From positions 2,480,001 through 2,544,000 of the forward strand of contig NZ_CP081848.1 of the NCBI RefSeq assembly GCF_018982885.2: a stretch of 64,000 bases of DNA, read 5' to 3'. This document shows, in pieces, positions 1 to 8,262 of the stretch. The notes beneath the pieces are model-generated. The model was not told the origin of the DNA. It ran no database searches and saw nothing but the letters and a program-made list of their open reading frames with translations. Source of the stretch: Polymorphobacter megasporae (lineage in GTDB: Bacteria > Pseudomonadota > Alphaproteobacteria > Sphingomonadales > Sphingomonadaceae). Within the stretch, counting starts at the first letter, position 1. Each line of letters begins with the position of its first letter. A program made the translations under genes and the position numbers.

Positions 1-312
1 GGCGGTCAGCGCTTCGGCGAGGTCGCGGGTGGCGACCGAACCATAAAGCTGGCCGGTGTTCGACGCCTGGCGGATGAGGATGATCGACTTGCCATCGATC
101 GACTTCGATTCCTCCATCGCGATGTCGCGACGGCCGGCGTTCTCGGCCTCGATGTGCGCGCGGTTCGCCTCGAAGCGCTTCTTGTTCGCTTCGGACGCAC
201 GGAGCGCCTTGTTGTTGGGGAGGAGGAAGTTGCGGGCGAAACCGGGCTTCACATTGACGACGTCGCCGATGTTGCCGAGCTTTTCGACGCGCTCGAGAAG
301 GATCACATCCAT
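1..312 (-). CDS. rplI: 50S ribosomal protein L9, C-terminus beyond window
   Basis: Binds 23S rRNA near the base of the L1 stalk in the large subunit. The 104 visible codons start [19 protein letters not shown] and continue with [11 protein letters not shown], the diagnostic N-terminal L9 domain, then the Lys/Glu-rich start of the long connecting helix. The gene is open to base 1, so the C-terminal domain lies outside the window. It is the last visible gene of rpsF-rpsR-rplI, 13 bases after rpsR. The identification is direct from sequence. Confidence 0.97.
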   Translation of the reverse strand, partial: MDVILLERVEKLGNIGDVVNVKPGFARNFLLPNNKALRASEANKKRFEANRAHIEAENAGRRDIAMEESKSIDGKSIILIRQASNTGQLYGSVATRDLAEALTA

Positions 313-325
313 GAGTATCTGATCC

Positions 326-550
326 CTACTTCACGAGGAACGGCAGCAGGCCGATGTGGCGGGCGCGCTTGATCGCCTGGGCCAGCTCGCGCTGCTTCTT
401 GCCGCTGACGGCGGTGATCCGGCTCGGCACGATCTTGCCACGCTCGGAGACGAAGCCCTGCAACAGGCGCACGTCCTTGTAATCGATGACGGGGGCATTC
501 GGACCCGAGAAGGGGCACGACTTGCGACGGCGGAAAAAGGGACGACCCAT
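326..550 (-). CDS. rpsR: 30S ribosomal protein S18
   Basis: Small-subunit platform protein that pairs with S6. It is 74 residues, the usual length, beginning [16 protein letters not shown] and containing the conserved block IDYKDVRLL and the basic C-terminal segment around [11 protein letters not shown]. It lies between rpsF and rplI in the classic bacterial order, with 15 bases to rpsF and 13 to rplI, so all three are almost certainly one transcript. Confidence 0.97.
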   Translation of the reverse strand: MGRPFFRRRKSCPFSGPNAPVIDYKDVRLLQGFVSERGKIVPSRITAVSGKKQRELAQAIKRARHIGLLPFLVK

Positions 551-565
551 AGTGTGATACTCCCT

Positions 566-1075
566 TTAAGCCGCGCGCGGGCGGAAGCCGCCGCCACGAT
601 CGCCGCCACCACCGCCGCCGCCGAAGCCGCCGCCGCCGCCGCGCTCACCGCCGAAACCGCCGCTGCGCGGACGGTCGCCGCGATCGCCACGGTCGGGCCG
701 GTCGCCGCGCGGGCGGTCGCCGTCACGGCTCTCGCGGTCGCGCTCACGGCTCTCGTTGCGGCGCATCATCGCCGACGGGCCTTCTTCCATCTCGTCGACG
801 CGGACGGTCATGAAGCGGAGGATGTCCTCGCTCAGTCCGACCTGGCGCTCGAGCTCGGTGATCGCCGCCGCGGGGGCGTCGATGTTGAACATGACATAAT
901 GCGCCTTGCGGTTCTTCTTGATCCGGTAGGCGAGGGAGCGGAGGCCCCAATATTCGTTCTTCGCGACGCGACCGTCGTGATCGGTGATGATCTTGGTGAA
1001 GGCTTCGCTCATCGCATCGACCTGGGCATTGGCCAGGTCCTGACGCGCGAGGAAGACATGCTCGTACATCGGCAT
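566..1075 (-). CDS. rpsF: 30S ribosomal protein S6 with Arg/Gly-rich tail
   Basis: Binds S18 and 16S rRNA in the small-subunit platform. Residues 1-100 are an ordinary S6 ([14 protein letters not shown] at the start, [15 protein letters not shown] in the middle). From about residue 105 the protein runs into a roughly 65-residue disordered tail made of Arg/Asp repeats ([17 protein letters not shown]) and then Gly-rich runs with scattered Arg. The start was set at 1075 because AGGAGA lies about 10 bases upstream and the [13 protein letters not shown] start fits the family; a start three codons later is possible. At 169 residues it is much longer than E. coli-type S6 (about 130). Confidence 0.95.
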   Translation of the reverse strand: MPMYEHVFLARQDLANAQVDAMSEAFTKIITDHDGRVAKNEYWGLRSLAYRIKKNRKAHYVMFNIDAPAAAITELERQVGLSEDILRFMTVRVDEMEEGPSAMMRRNESRERDRESRDGDRPRGDRPDRGDRGDRPRSGGFGGERGGGGGFGGGGGGGDRGGGFRPRAA

Positions 1076-1152
1076 GTGTTGGTGTTCTCCTATGGCCGAT
1101 CGTCGACGCCGCGCTGTGCGACGCCTCTCCGGCTGGCTGCTGAAACGGCGAA

Positions 1153-1174
1153 CGGCCGGGGTTGCCCCCGGCCG
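1153..1174 (-). terminator. GC-rich hairpin after the TPR-protein gene
   Basis: A perfect 9-base stem (CGGCCGGGG with CCCCGGCCG) around a 4-base loop sits between the end of the secreted TPR-like gene and rpsF, both on the minus strand. There is no clear T run after it, so it may be a weak or Rho-assisted terminator that insulates the ribosomal operon. Confidence 0.4.
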
Positions 1175-1222
1175 CACGTCGGTGACGCCGTATGACGGAC
1201 TGTCACGCAAAACGCAAGCGCG

Positions 1223-2323
1223 TCAGCCCTTTGTCGACGCGTACAGCTTCCACAGGTCGGCGATGTCCTTCATGCCGCCCTCGCCGACGCTGGCGAAGGT
1301 CGCTTTCGCCGCCGCGGCGTTGCCTGCCTTGAGCTGCGAGATGCCCTGGAAGACCTTGGCGCGGTCGACATAGGGGCCACCCGCCGCGGCCGACTTGGCA
1401 TAGGCTGCCGCCGCCGCCGGATACTGGCCGAGACCGAAGTATGCGCCGCCCGCGACGTTCGCGGTCGCCGGGTCGGCGGCGAGCTTGGCGGCGTTTGCGC
1501 CAGCGGCCTGCGCGCGCTGCGCCGCGGCCTGCGCGAGCTTCGCGGTCATCGGGTCGGAGCCGAGGGTGCCGCCGGCCTTGGTCAGGACCGCCTGCGCAAC
1601 GCCGGGCTGGTTGTTGACGATCGCGAGCTTGGCGTATTCCTGGATATCCTCGGGACGCGTCAGGTTGCCGGTGGCGTCCATCAGCTCGAACAGCGCGAGC
1701 TTCGCCTCGGGCTGCATCTGGTTCTTCTGCTGCTCTACGAGGAGGGTCTTCCAGCGGGCCGGGCTCGGATCGCTGCGGACGAGCTTCTCGGTCGTCGCCA
1801 GATAGCCCTTCTTGTCGCCCGACTTATACTGCGCGCCGGCAAGGTTCTCGAGGTACAGCGGCTTCGGCCCGTTCGACGCGATCAGCTTGTTGTACGACGT
1901 CACGGCCTCGGCATAATGGCCCTGTTTGATCGCCGCCTGCGCCATGAGCACCTGCATGTCGTCGCCGCCCGCCTGCTTGGCGTAGGTCACCGCCTTCGTG
2001 TAATTCCCGGCGTTATAATAGAGCGAAGCGAGCTGCTTCGGCGTCGCGGCGCCACCGGCCTGAAGCTCGTCGGCGGCCTTACCGTATTGCCCGGCCTTGG
2101 TGTAAACGTACGCTGCCATCTGCGCGACCTTGGTCCGCTCCTCGGGGGTCTTGGCGGCGGCCTTGGCGGTGTTGATCGCGTTGATCGCAGCCGCGCCGCT
2201 CGACTTCGCCGCCTGGTTGAGCGCGGTCCCGACCGCCTTCGACACCGCCGCCATCGCGGGGGCGGCAACCACTGGCATCAGCGCGAGCGCGGCGACGGTC
2301 GAAAAAAGTTTCAGCAACTTCAT
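1223..2323 (-). CDS. Secreted TPR-like protein of unknown role
   Basis: The product is 366 residues with a clear Sec signal peptide (basic MKLLK, hydrophobic core to about residue 20, cleavage near APAMAA). The mature part is Ala-rich and helical. It has repeated units of about 34 residues with TPR spacing, for example near YVYTKAGQYGKAADEL, LYYNAGNYTKAVTYAKQAG and AYFGLGQYPAAAAAYAKSA. This suggests a periplasmic helical-repeat scaffold. I do not recognise a named family and see no catalytic motif. The gene stands alone between rpsF and the divergent fabD. Confidence 0.85.
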   Translation of the reverse strand: MKLLKLFSTVAALALMPVVAAPAMAAVSKAVGTALNQAAKSSGAAAINAINTAKAAAKTPEERTKVAQMAAYVYTKAGQYGKAADELQAGGAATPKQLASLYYNAGNYTKAVTYAKQAGGDDMQVLMAQAAIKQGHYAEAVTSYNKLIASNGPKPLYLENLAGAQYKSGDKKGYLATTEKLVRSDPSPARWKTLLVEQQKNQMQPEAKLALFELMDATGNLTRPEDIQEYAKLAIVNNQPGVAQAVLTKAGGTLGSDPMTAKLAQAAAQRAQAAGANAAKLAADPATANVAGGAYFGLGQYPAAAAAYAKSAAAGGPYVDRAKVFQGISQLKAGNAAAAKATFASVGEGGMKDIADLWKLYASTKG

Positions 2324-2519
2324 GTCATTCCCTCATGGTTCGGCGCTATGTCGTGAATCTGAACCCGGTCGCGTAGACGGGCGATGAACATCGCCACCCG
2401 TGCCGGGCAGGGCGACCTTATCCAATCATGCGCAAGGCGCAAAGGCTAATGGCGCGGAATTGCGCCCGCCCCCGCAACCGCCTAATCGCACCGTCTTCCG
2501 CGCAAAAAAGGAAATATCG

Positions 2520-3458
2520 TTGACGCGTGCATTCGTTTTTCCGGGGCAGGGGAGCCAGTCGGCGGGCATGGGCAAGGCGCTTGCCGCCGCGAGTCCGGCC
2601 GCGCGGGCGGTGTTCGAGGAGGTCGATTCGGCGCTCGGGCAGCATCTGTCGCGACTTATGTTCGACGGCTCGCTGACCGAATTGACGCTGACCGAGAACG
2701 CCCAGCCGGCGATCATGGCGCTGTCGATCGCGGTGTTGCGCGTCCTCGAAGCCGAAGGCGGGATCAGCGTCGCCGACAAGGCCGCGTTCGTCGCCGGGCA
2801 CAGCCTCGGCGAATATAGCGCGCTCTGCGCTGCCGGTGCACTCACCCTCGCCGACACCGCGCGGTTGCTGCGGCTGCGCGGGCAGGCGATGCAGGCGGCG
2901 GTTCCGGTCGGCGTCGGTGCGATGGCGGTGCTGATCGGGCTCGATCTCGACAAGTGCATGCAGGCCGCTGCCGAAGCTGCCCAAGGCGAAGTTTGCGAAG
3001 TCGCCAACGACAATGCTCCCGGGCAGGTCGTCGTGTCGGGACACACTGAGGCGGTGGCGCGGGCGATCACGATCGCCAAGACGATGGGATCGCGGCATTC
3101 GGTCCTGCTGCCGGTGTCGGCGCCGTTCCACTGCTCGCTGATGGCCCCCGCCGCCGAGGCGATGCGTGTCGCGCTCGCCGATGTCGCGCTCGCTGCGCCG
3201 TTCGTCCCGCTGGTGTCGAACGTCACGGCGGACACGGTGGCGGCTCCCGACAGCGTCCGCAGCGGCCTCGTCGCGCAGGTCACCGGTCGGGTGCGGTGGC
3301 GCGAAAGCATCCTGATGATGACCGGCGCAGGCGTGACCAACTTCGTCGAGGTGGGCGCGAAAGTTCTCACGCCGATGGTCAAGCGGATCACCCCCGATGC
3401 CACCGCCGAGAGCGCGGCCGACACAGCGGGTATAGAAATGGTCGCGAAGAGACTTTAA
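2520..3458 (+). CDS. fabD: Malonyl-CoA:ACP transacylase
   Basis: Transfers malonyl from CoA to acyl carrier protein, the entry step of type II fatty acid synthesis in the cytosol. The start is a TTG at 2520, with AAGGAAA about 7 bases upstream, giving 312 residues, the family's usual length. It opens TRAFVFPGQGSQSAGMG and carries the nucleophile motif GHSLGEYSA with Ser95; the partner His is in the VSAPFHCSLM segment. The frame stays open about 40 codons upstream, but that part is not FabD-like. fabG follows 165 bases later. Confidence 0.96.
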   Translation: MTRAFVFPGQGSQSAGMGKALAAASPAARAVFEEVDSALGQHLSRLMFDGSLTELTLTENAQPAIMALSIAVLRVLEAEGGISVADKAAFVAGHSLGEYSALCAAGALTLADTARLLRLRGQAMQAAVPVGVGAMAVLIGLDLDKCMQAAAEAAQGEVCEVANDNAPGQVVVSGHTEAVARAITIAKTMGSRHSVLLPVSAPFHCSLMAPAAEAMRVALADVALAAPFVPLVSNVTADTVAAPDSVRSGLVAQVTGRVRWRESILMMTGAGVTNFVEVGAKVLTPMVKRITPDATAESAADTAGIEMVAKRL

Positions 3459-3623
3459 CCGATACGGCGATAGCGTGGCGTGGACTTCCGTCGGGCTCAA
3501 GTCGTTGAAGTTGTTCGGATAGGCCCACAGTGAAAAACTGCTCTTCGTGTGGACTTACGATTTCGAGCACTCGGATTGGGACACCCCGGATTGGGCCCGT
3601 CTGGTACATTGAGGGGAAGTAGA

Positions 3624-4358
3624 ATGTTCGACCTTACGGGCATGACGGCGCTGGTGACCGGCGCGAGCGGCGGTATCGGCTCGGCGATCGCCCGCACGCT
3701 GGCGGCGCAGGGGGCGCGGCTGGCGCTGTCGGGAACGCGGGTCGGGCCGCTCGAGGCGCTCGCCGCCGAGCTGACCGGCGCGGTCGTCCTGCCGTGCGAC
3801 CTTGGCGACGCGGCGGCGGTCGATGCGCTGGTGCCCGACGCGGTCAAGGCGCTGGGCTCGCTCGATATCCTCGTCAACAACGCCGGCGTCACCCGCGACA
3901 ACCTCGCGATGCGGATGAAAGACGACGAGTGGGACACCGTAATGCGGGTCAACGTCGAGGCCGCCTTCCGCCTGTGCCGCGCCGCCTGCCGCCCGATGAT
4001 GAAGGCGCGCTTCGGCCGCATCGTCACGATCACGTCGGTCGTCGGCCACACCGGCAACCCCGGGCAGATGAACTATGCCGCGTCGAAGGGCGCGCTGACC
4101 GCGATGTCGAAGGCGCTGGCGCAGGAAGTCGCGAGGCGCGGCATCACGGTGAACTGCGTCGCCCCGGGGTTCATCGCCTCGCCGATGACCGAGGCGCTGA
4201 GCGAGGCACAGACTGCCGCGCTGACGACGCGCATCCCCGCGGGGCGGCTGGGGGCGGGGGCCGATGTCGCCGCGGCGGTCGCGTATCTAGGGTCGCGTGA
4301 GGCCGGTTATGTCACGGGGGCCACGCTTCACGTCAACGGCGGGATGGCGATGCTCTGA
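3624..4358 (+). CDS. fabG: 3-oxoacyl-[ACP] reductase
   Basis: NADPH-dependent reduction of beta-ketoacyl-ACP. The 244-residue SDR protein has the cofactor loop TGASGGIG (12-19), NNAG at 85-88, and the catalytic triad Ser138, Tyr151, Lys155 (NYAASKGAL). It ends in the FabG-type VNGGMAML. The start follows GAGGGGAAG at the right distance; the open frame further upstream lacks SDR features. acpP normally follows directly, but here a DUF559 gene within inverted repeats lies in between. Confidence 0.96.
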   Translation: MFDLTGMTALVTGASGGIGSAIARTLAAQGARLALSGTRVGPLEALAAELTGAVVLPCDLGDAAAVDALVPDAVKALGSLDILVNNAGVTRDNLAMRMKDDEWDTVMRVNVEAAFRLCRAACRPMMKARFGRIVTITSVVGHTGNPGQMNYAASKGALTAMSKALAQEVARRGITVNCVAPGFIASPMTEALSEAQTAALTTRIPAGRLGAGADVAAAVAYLGSREAGYVTGATLHVNGGMAML

Positions 4359-4361
4359 CCT

Positions 4362-4430
4362 ACTTCCCTCTCCCGCTTGCGGGAGAGGGCGAGAGACGCG
4401 CCCGTAGGCGCGGCCCGGGGTGAGGGTGTC
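4362..4430 (+). repeat. Left 69-base inverted repeat of the DUF559 cassette
   Basis: Begins three bases after the fabG stop. It matches the reverse complement of 4873-4941 at 66 of 69 positions, with the three differences clustered at 4403-4405. It contains a smaller palindrome, CCCTCTCCCGC-TTGC-GGGAGAGGG, resembling REP elements. The paired copy lies on the far side of the nuclease gene. Confidence 0.9.
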
Positions 4431-4431
4431 T

Positions 4432-4785
4432 CTAGCCCCGGGCGCGCAACTCGTGCTCGACCGTCGCCAGCACATGATCGAGCTTGGTAAAAACCTCGGC
4501 GTTCCAGAAGCGAACGACATGCCATCCTTCAGCCGTGAGCAACGCCGTTCGCTGCTCGTCGTACGCCACCGCACTGGCATGCTGGCTGCCGTCAAGTTCG
4601 ATCACGAGCCGGGCGGCGATGCAGGCGAAGTCGGCGATGTACGGCCCGATGCTGTGTTGCCGCCGGAACTTCCAGCCAATGAAACGGCGATCGCGGAGTT
4701 CGGTCCAAAGGGCGGCTTCGGCGTCGGTCGACGCGGCACGAAGTGACGCAGCGTGGGGGCTGATGGTGCGACGGACGCGGGACAT
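4432..4785 (-). CDS. DUF559 (Vsr-like) endonuclease-domain protein
   Basis: A 117-residue single-domain protein of the DUF559 family, related to the very-short-patch-repair nuclease fold. An N-terminal helix (AEAALWTELRDRR) is followed by GWKFRRQHSIGPYIADF, then the core strands LVIELDGSQHA. Asp52, Glu63 and Asp65 are candidate metal ligands, and WHVVRFWNAEV is the typical C-terminal block. The length is normal for the family. No Shine-Dalgarno sequence is visible before the ATG. It is flanked by the 69-base inverted repeats and read against the fab genes. The substrate of DUF559 proteins is not settled; repair, restriction or a role with repeat DNA are all possible. Confidence 0.85.
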   Translation of the reverse strand: MSRVRRTISPHAASLRAASTDAEAALWTELRDRRFIGWKFRRQHSIGPYIADFACIAARLVIELDGSQHASAVAYDEQRTALLTAEGWHVVRFWNAEVFTKLDHVLATVEHELRARG

Positions 4786-4872
4786 GGGGGGACGTTAGTT
4801 GCATGACGGCGATCGGGCCAGCGGCGGCACCGTCAGGCGGCGGCTCACTCGGCCGATGTGTTCGTTTGGATG

Positions 4873-4941
4873 GACACCCTCACCCCGGGCCGCGCCTGAA
4901 GGCGCGTCTCTCGCCCTCTCCCGCAAGCGGGAGAGGGAAGT
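4873..4941 (-). repeat. Right 69-base inverted repeat of the DUF559 cassette
   Basis: Reverse-complement partner of 4362-4430 (66 of 69 identical), with the same internal REP-like palindrome at its outer end. Between it and acpP lie about 90 bases holding the acpP ribosome binding site and perhaps its promoter. Confidence 0.9.
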
Positions 4942-5034
4942 CGGACGCGCGTGATGGAAGTCTTGTCAGCCTGCTCTTGCGCGGCTATCGCAATCGCCAA
5001 GGCTGAACGCCACGCCAATTGGAGAGGGTATCCC

Positions 5035-5274
5035 ATGACCGATGTTGCCGACCGCGTTAAGAAGATCGTCGTCGAGCATCTTGGTGTCGAGGCCGACAAG
5101 GTTACCGAGGATGCCAGCTTTATCGACGATCTCGGGGCCGACAGCCTCGACACGGTCGAACTCGTCATGGCGTTCGAGGAGGAATTCGGCGTCGAAATCC
5201 CCGATGACGCCGCCGAGAAGATCCTGACCGTCAAGGATGCGATCGGCTTCATCGAGACGCATGCCAAGGCGTGA
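5035..5274 (+). CDS. acpP: Acyl carrier protein
   Basis: Carries growing acyl chains on 4'-phosphopantetheine. It is 79 residues and acidic, with the attachment motif [12 protein letters not shown] and the modified serine at position 37. The start follows GGAGAGGG at good spacing; the frame continues upstream but is not ACP-like. fabF is 126 bases downstream, with a hairpin in the gap. The upstream neighbour fabG is separated by the DUF559 cassette. Confidence 0.97.
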   Translation: MTDVADRVKKIVVEHLGVEADKVTEDASFIDDLGADSLDTVELVMAFEEEFGVEIPDDAAEKILTVKDAIGFIETHAKA

Positions 5275-5309
5275 GGACCGGTTGATCAGGCCGAGAGTGG
5301 CCCGCGCGA

Positions 5310-5339
5310 CGGCTCTCCGCAGTGGCGGAGGGCCGTTTT
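5310..5339 (+). terminator. Hairpin plus TTTT between acpP and fabF
   Basis: An 11-base stem (CGGCTCTCCGC with GCGGAGGGCCG, one T-G wobble) with the loop AGTG is followed by TTTT. It has the form of an intrinsic terminator. Because fabF continues in the same direction, partial termination that keeps acpP expression above fabF is a reasonable inference. Confidence 0.65.
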
Positions 5340-5400
5340 GCGTAGAGGCCCCGGGAATGCCGATCAGCACGAGGGGCATATTAGTTTGGGGAGGAACACG

Positions 5401-6660
5401 ATGCGTCGTGTCGTGATTACCGGCGTCGGCATGGTTACCCCGCTCGGGGCCAACGTCGAGACCGTCTGGGCGAATATCCTCGCGTCGAAGTCGGGCGCGG
5501 GGCGGATTACGCGCTTCGACGCGACCGACTACGCGTGCCAGATCGCGATGGAAGTCAAGCACGGCGACGGCACCGGCGATACCTTCGACCAGACCAAGCG
5601 GATCGACCACAAGGTCCTCCGCCAGGTCGATCCGTTCATCATCTTCGGCATCGACGCCGCCGGCCAGGCGCTCGAGGATGCCGGGCTGACCGACATGACC
5701 GAGGAGGAGCGCTACCGCGCCGGCTGCATGATCGGCTCGGGCATCGGCGGGCTTCCCGGGATCGAAAAGGAATCGATCGTCCTCCACGAAAAGGGCCCGC
5801 GCCGGGTCTCGCCGCACTTCGTTCACGGGCGGTTGATCAACCTGATCTCGGGGCAGGTCAGCATCAAATACGGGCTGATGGGGCCGAACCACGCCGTCGT
5901 CACCGCCTGCTCGACCGGCGCGCATGCGATCGGCGATGCGGCGCGGCTGATCGCGCTCGACGACGCCGACGTCATGCTCGCGGGCGGGTCGGAGGGGGCG
6001 ATCTGCCCGCTCGGCATCGCCGGGTTCAGCCAGGCGAAGGCGCTGGCGACCCACTTCAACGACGAGCCGACCCGCGCGAGCCGCCCGTACGACATCGACC
6101 GCGACGGCTTCGTCATGGGCGAGGGAGCTGGCATCGTCTGCCTCGAAGAATACGAGCGGGCGAAGGCGCGTGGCGCGACGATCTATGCCGAGGTCATCGG
6201 CTACGGCCTGACCGGCGACGCGTTCCACGTCACCGCGCCGCAGCCCGAAGGGTCGGGGGCGTTCCGCTCGATGCAGATGGCGCTCAAACGGGCCGGGCTC
6301 AACCCGTCGGACATCGACTATATCAACGCCCACGGCACCTCGACGATGGCCGACGAAATCGAGCTCGGCGCGGTCCGCCGTGCGTTCGGCAGTGCGATCG
6401 AGACGGTCAGCATCTCGTCGACCAAGTCAGCGATCGGCCATCTGCTCGGCGGGGCTGGGGCGGTCGAGAGCATCTTCTGCGCGCTGGCGATGCGCGACCA
6501 GATCGCACCGCCGACGCTCAATCTCGACAATCCATCGCCGGGCTGCGAGGGCTTCGACCTCGTCCCGCACGTCGCTAAGCCGCGACGGATCCGCGCGGTC
6601 CTCAACAACAGCTTCGGCTTCGGCGGGACCAACGCGACGCTCGTTCTCCGCTCGGTATGA
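5401..6660 (+). CDS. fabF: 3-oxoacyl-[ACP] synthase II
   Basis: Condensing enzyme that extends acyl-ACP with malonyl-ACP. It has 419 residues and opens MRRVVITGVGMVTPLG. The thiolase-fold active site has Cys170 (TACSTGAH), one His in INAHGTST and the second in AIGHLLGGAG; the glycine-rich NSFGFGGTN end is present. The ATG follows GGGAGGAACACG. The mltG start codon lies four bases after the stop, so the two are coupled. Confidence 0.96.
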   Translation: MRRVVITGVGMVTPLGANVETVWANILASKSGAGRITRFDATDYACQIAMEVKHGDGTGDTFDQTKRIDHKVLRQVDPFIIFGIDAAGQALEDAGLTDMTEEERYRAGCMIGSGIGGLPGIEKESIVLHEKGPRRVSPHFVHGRLINLISGQVSIKYGLMGPNHAVVTACSTGAHAIGDAARLIALDDADVMLAGGSEGAICPLGIAGFSQAKALATHFNDEPTRASRPYDIDRDGFVMGEGAGIVCLEEYERAKARGATIYAEVIGYGLTGDAFHVTAPQPEGSGAFRSMQMALKRAGLNPSDIDYINAHGTSTMADEIELGAVRRAFGSAIETVSISSTKSAIGHLLGGAGAVESIFCALAMRDQIAPPTLNLDNPSPGCEGFDLVPHVAKPRRIRAVLNNSFGFGGTNATLVLRSV

Positions 6661-6664
6661 CGCG

Positions 6665-7642
6665 GTGAGCAGCCGGGGAACACGTGCGGCGCAGGCCTTC
6701 GTGGTCCTGCTGCTCGTCATCGGGCTGCCGCTGTTCGTCGCGCCGTGGTGGAGCTGGGGCAAGCACGGGACAACCACCCGCGACGTGGTTATCCCTGCCG
6801 GCACGACCCTTACCGGGGCGGCTTCGCGGCTGACCGATGCCGACGTGATCACGTCGGAGGGGCAGTTCCGCCTGCTGGCGCGGATGTTCGGCAAGCCCGA
6901 GCCGATCCGCGCCGGGACCTATCGCTTCGTCGAGGGGATCGGCTGGGGCGATTATCTGCGCCAGATGCAGCGCGGCGACGTCATCGCGCTGCGCGTGACG
7001 ATCCCCGAAGGAATGCCGTCGGTGCTGGTTCACGACCGGCTGCTGGCGAACGCCAAGCTCACCGGGCCGGTCGAGATTCCCGTCGAGGGGTCGATCCTGC
7101 CCGACACCTACGACTTCCAGGTCGGTTCGACCCGCGCTGCTGCGGTCAAGCATATGCAAACGGCGATGGCGGACGAGCTGGCGAAGCTGTGGAAGGCGCG
7201 GACCCCGGCATCGGTTGTCAAGACGCCCGCCGAGGCGATCACCCTCGCGTCGATCGTCGAAAAGGAGACCGGGGTGCCCGCCGAGCGGCGGCTCGTCGCC
7301 GGGGTCTATTCGAACCGCTTGCGGACAGGGATGAAGCTCGATGCCGACCCGACGGTGATCTATCCGATCACGCAGGGCAAGCCGCTCGGGCGGCGGATCC
7401 TGCGGTCGGAGCTCAACCGCGACACCGGCTACAACACCTATCTCAAGCCCGGCCTGCCGAAGGGGCCGATCGCCAACCCGGGGCGCGCATCGATCGCCGC
7501 GGTGCTCGATCCGGCGGCGACCAAGGCGCTGTACTTCGTTGCCGATGGCAAGGGCGGACACGTCTTCGCGACGACGCTCGCCGAACAGAACGCCAATGTC
7601 GCCAAGTGGTTCGCGATCCGCCGCGCGCGCGGCGAGATGTGA
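6665..7642 (+). CDS. mltG: Endolytic murein transglycosylase
   Basis: YceG/MltG family membrane enzyme that cuts nascent peptidoglycan strands. The GTG start at 6665 gives 325 residues: a short cytoplasmic N-terminus, one transmembrane helix (about 11-28), a LysM-like segment and the YceG catalytic domain. The catalytic Glu199 sits in ASIVEKETG, followed by GVYSNRL and the LDADPTVIY and YNTY blocks typical of the family. It follows fabF as in many proteobacteria. Its last bases, ATGTGA, overlap the GTG of the next gene. Confidence 0.94.
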   Translation: MSSRGTRAAQAFVVLLLVIGLPLFVAPWWSWGKHGTTTRDVVIPAGTTLTGAASRLTDADVITSEGQFRLLARMFGKPEPIRAGTYRFVEGIGWGDYLRQMQRGDVIALRVTIPEGMPSVLVHDRLLANAKLTGPVEIPVEGSILPDTYDFQVGSTRAAAVKHMQTAMADELAKLWKARTPASVVKTPAEAITLASIVEKETGVPAERRLVAGVYSNRLRTGMKLDADPTVIYPITQGKPLGRRILRSELNRDTGYNTYLKPGLPKGPIANPGRASIAAVLDPAATKALYFVADGKGGHVFATTLAEQNANVAKWFAIRRARGEM

Positions 7643-8262
7643 GCCAGACGCGCCGCAAGCCGCGGCCGGGCGCGCCACGCCGTCCGCGCGCCGCGCCTGC
7701 CCGATCGCCAGCGCGGCGGATCGCGGGCGGCGTCGCCCGCGTCGCCGGCTTCGGCCTCCTCCTCTATTTCGGCGGCTTCGTCTGGTTCGTCGCGACGCGG
7801 CCCGGCCTTGCGCCGATCGACGAGCCGACCGACGCCGTCGTCGTCCTCACCGGCGGCCCCGGGCGGCTGGCGCGCGGAGCTGCGGTGCTCGCCGCGGGGA
7901 GCGCGAAGCGCATGCTCGTTTCGGGCGTCGGCGAGGGCGTCAGCCGCGCGGCGCTCGCGGCCTCGGTCGACGCGCCGGCGAAGCGCTTCGCGGGCCTCGT
8001 CGATCTCGGCTACCAGGCAGTCGATACAAGGTCGAATGCGGTCGAGACGACGGCGTGGGTCGGACGGCACGGCTTTCGCTCGCTACGGCTGGTGACGTCG
8101 TCGGCGCATATGCGGCGGGCTCGGCTCGAACTCGCGCTCAACCTGCCGTCGTCGGTGCGGATCGTCGAGGACGGCGTCGCCGGCGGCAGTCCGGTCGGCA
8201 TCGCGCGCGAGTTCAACAAATACCTCCTCCGCCGCGCCGCGCTCGCGTTGGGGGCGGCATGA
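7639..8262 (+). CDS. DUF218 (YdcF/SanA-like) membrane protein
   Basis: A 207-residue protein with a very basic Arg/Pro-rich N-terminus (about 35 residues), one transmembrane helix near 40-58, then a DUF218 domain: AVVVLTGGPGRLARG, a glycine-rich loop in LVSGVGEG, and TRSNAVETTAW. DUF218 proteins act in envelope barrier or cell-wall metabolism, but the reaction here is unknown. The GTG start overlaps mltG by four bases and the stop overlaps plsC by four, so it is inside the envelope operon. Confidence 0.85.
   Translation: MSQTRRKPRPGAPRRPRAAPARSPARRIAGGVARVAGFGLLLYFGGFVWFVATRPGLAPIDEPTDAVVVLTGGPGRLARGAAVLAAGSAKRMLVSGVGEGVSRAALAASVDAPAKRFAGLVDLGYQAVDTRSNAVETTAWVGRHGFRSLRLVTSSAHMRRARLELALNLPSSVRIVEDGVAGGSPVGIAREFNKYLLRRAALALGAA

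Larger units (their letters stand above)
4362..4941. mobile_element. Putative DUF559-nuclease cassette inserted in the fab operon
   Basis: A 580-base unit made of a 69-base inverted repeat on each side of one gene, transcribed against the surrounding operon. The fabG-acpP junction is normally tight in proteobacteria, so an insertion is the simplest reading. No target-site duplication is obvious at the ends. The encoded protein is a PD-(D/E)xK-type nuclease homologue and not a recognised transposase, so self-mobility is inferred only from the layout. Confidence 0.5.

Noticed and set aside
356-1195. Long plus-strand open frame over the ribosomal genes
   Set aside because: It is antisense to rpsF and rpsR, Ala-rich and without family features; such frames are common in high-GC DNA.
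2400-2519. N-terminal extension of FabD
   Set aside because: The extra 40 residues are not FabD-like, and the TTG at 2520 has a good ribosome binding site and gives the family length.
4432-4785. DUF559 protein as a RAYT-type Tyr transposase
   Set aside because: The sequence fits the DUF559/Vsr-like nuclease fold and lacks the HUH motif of RAYT proteins.
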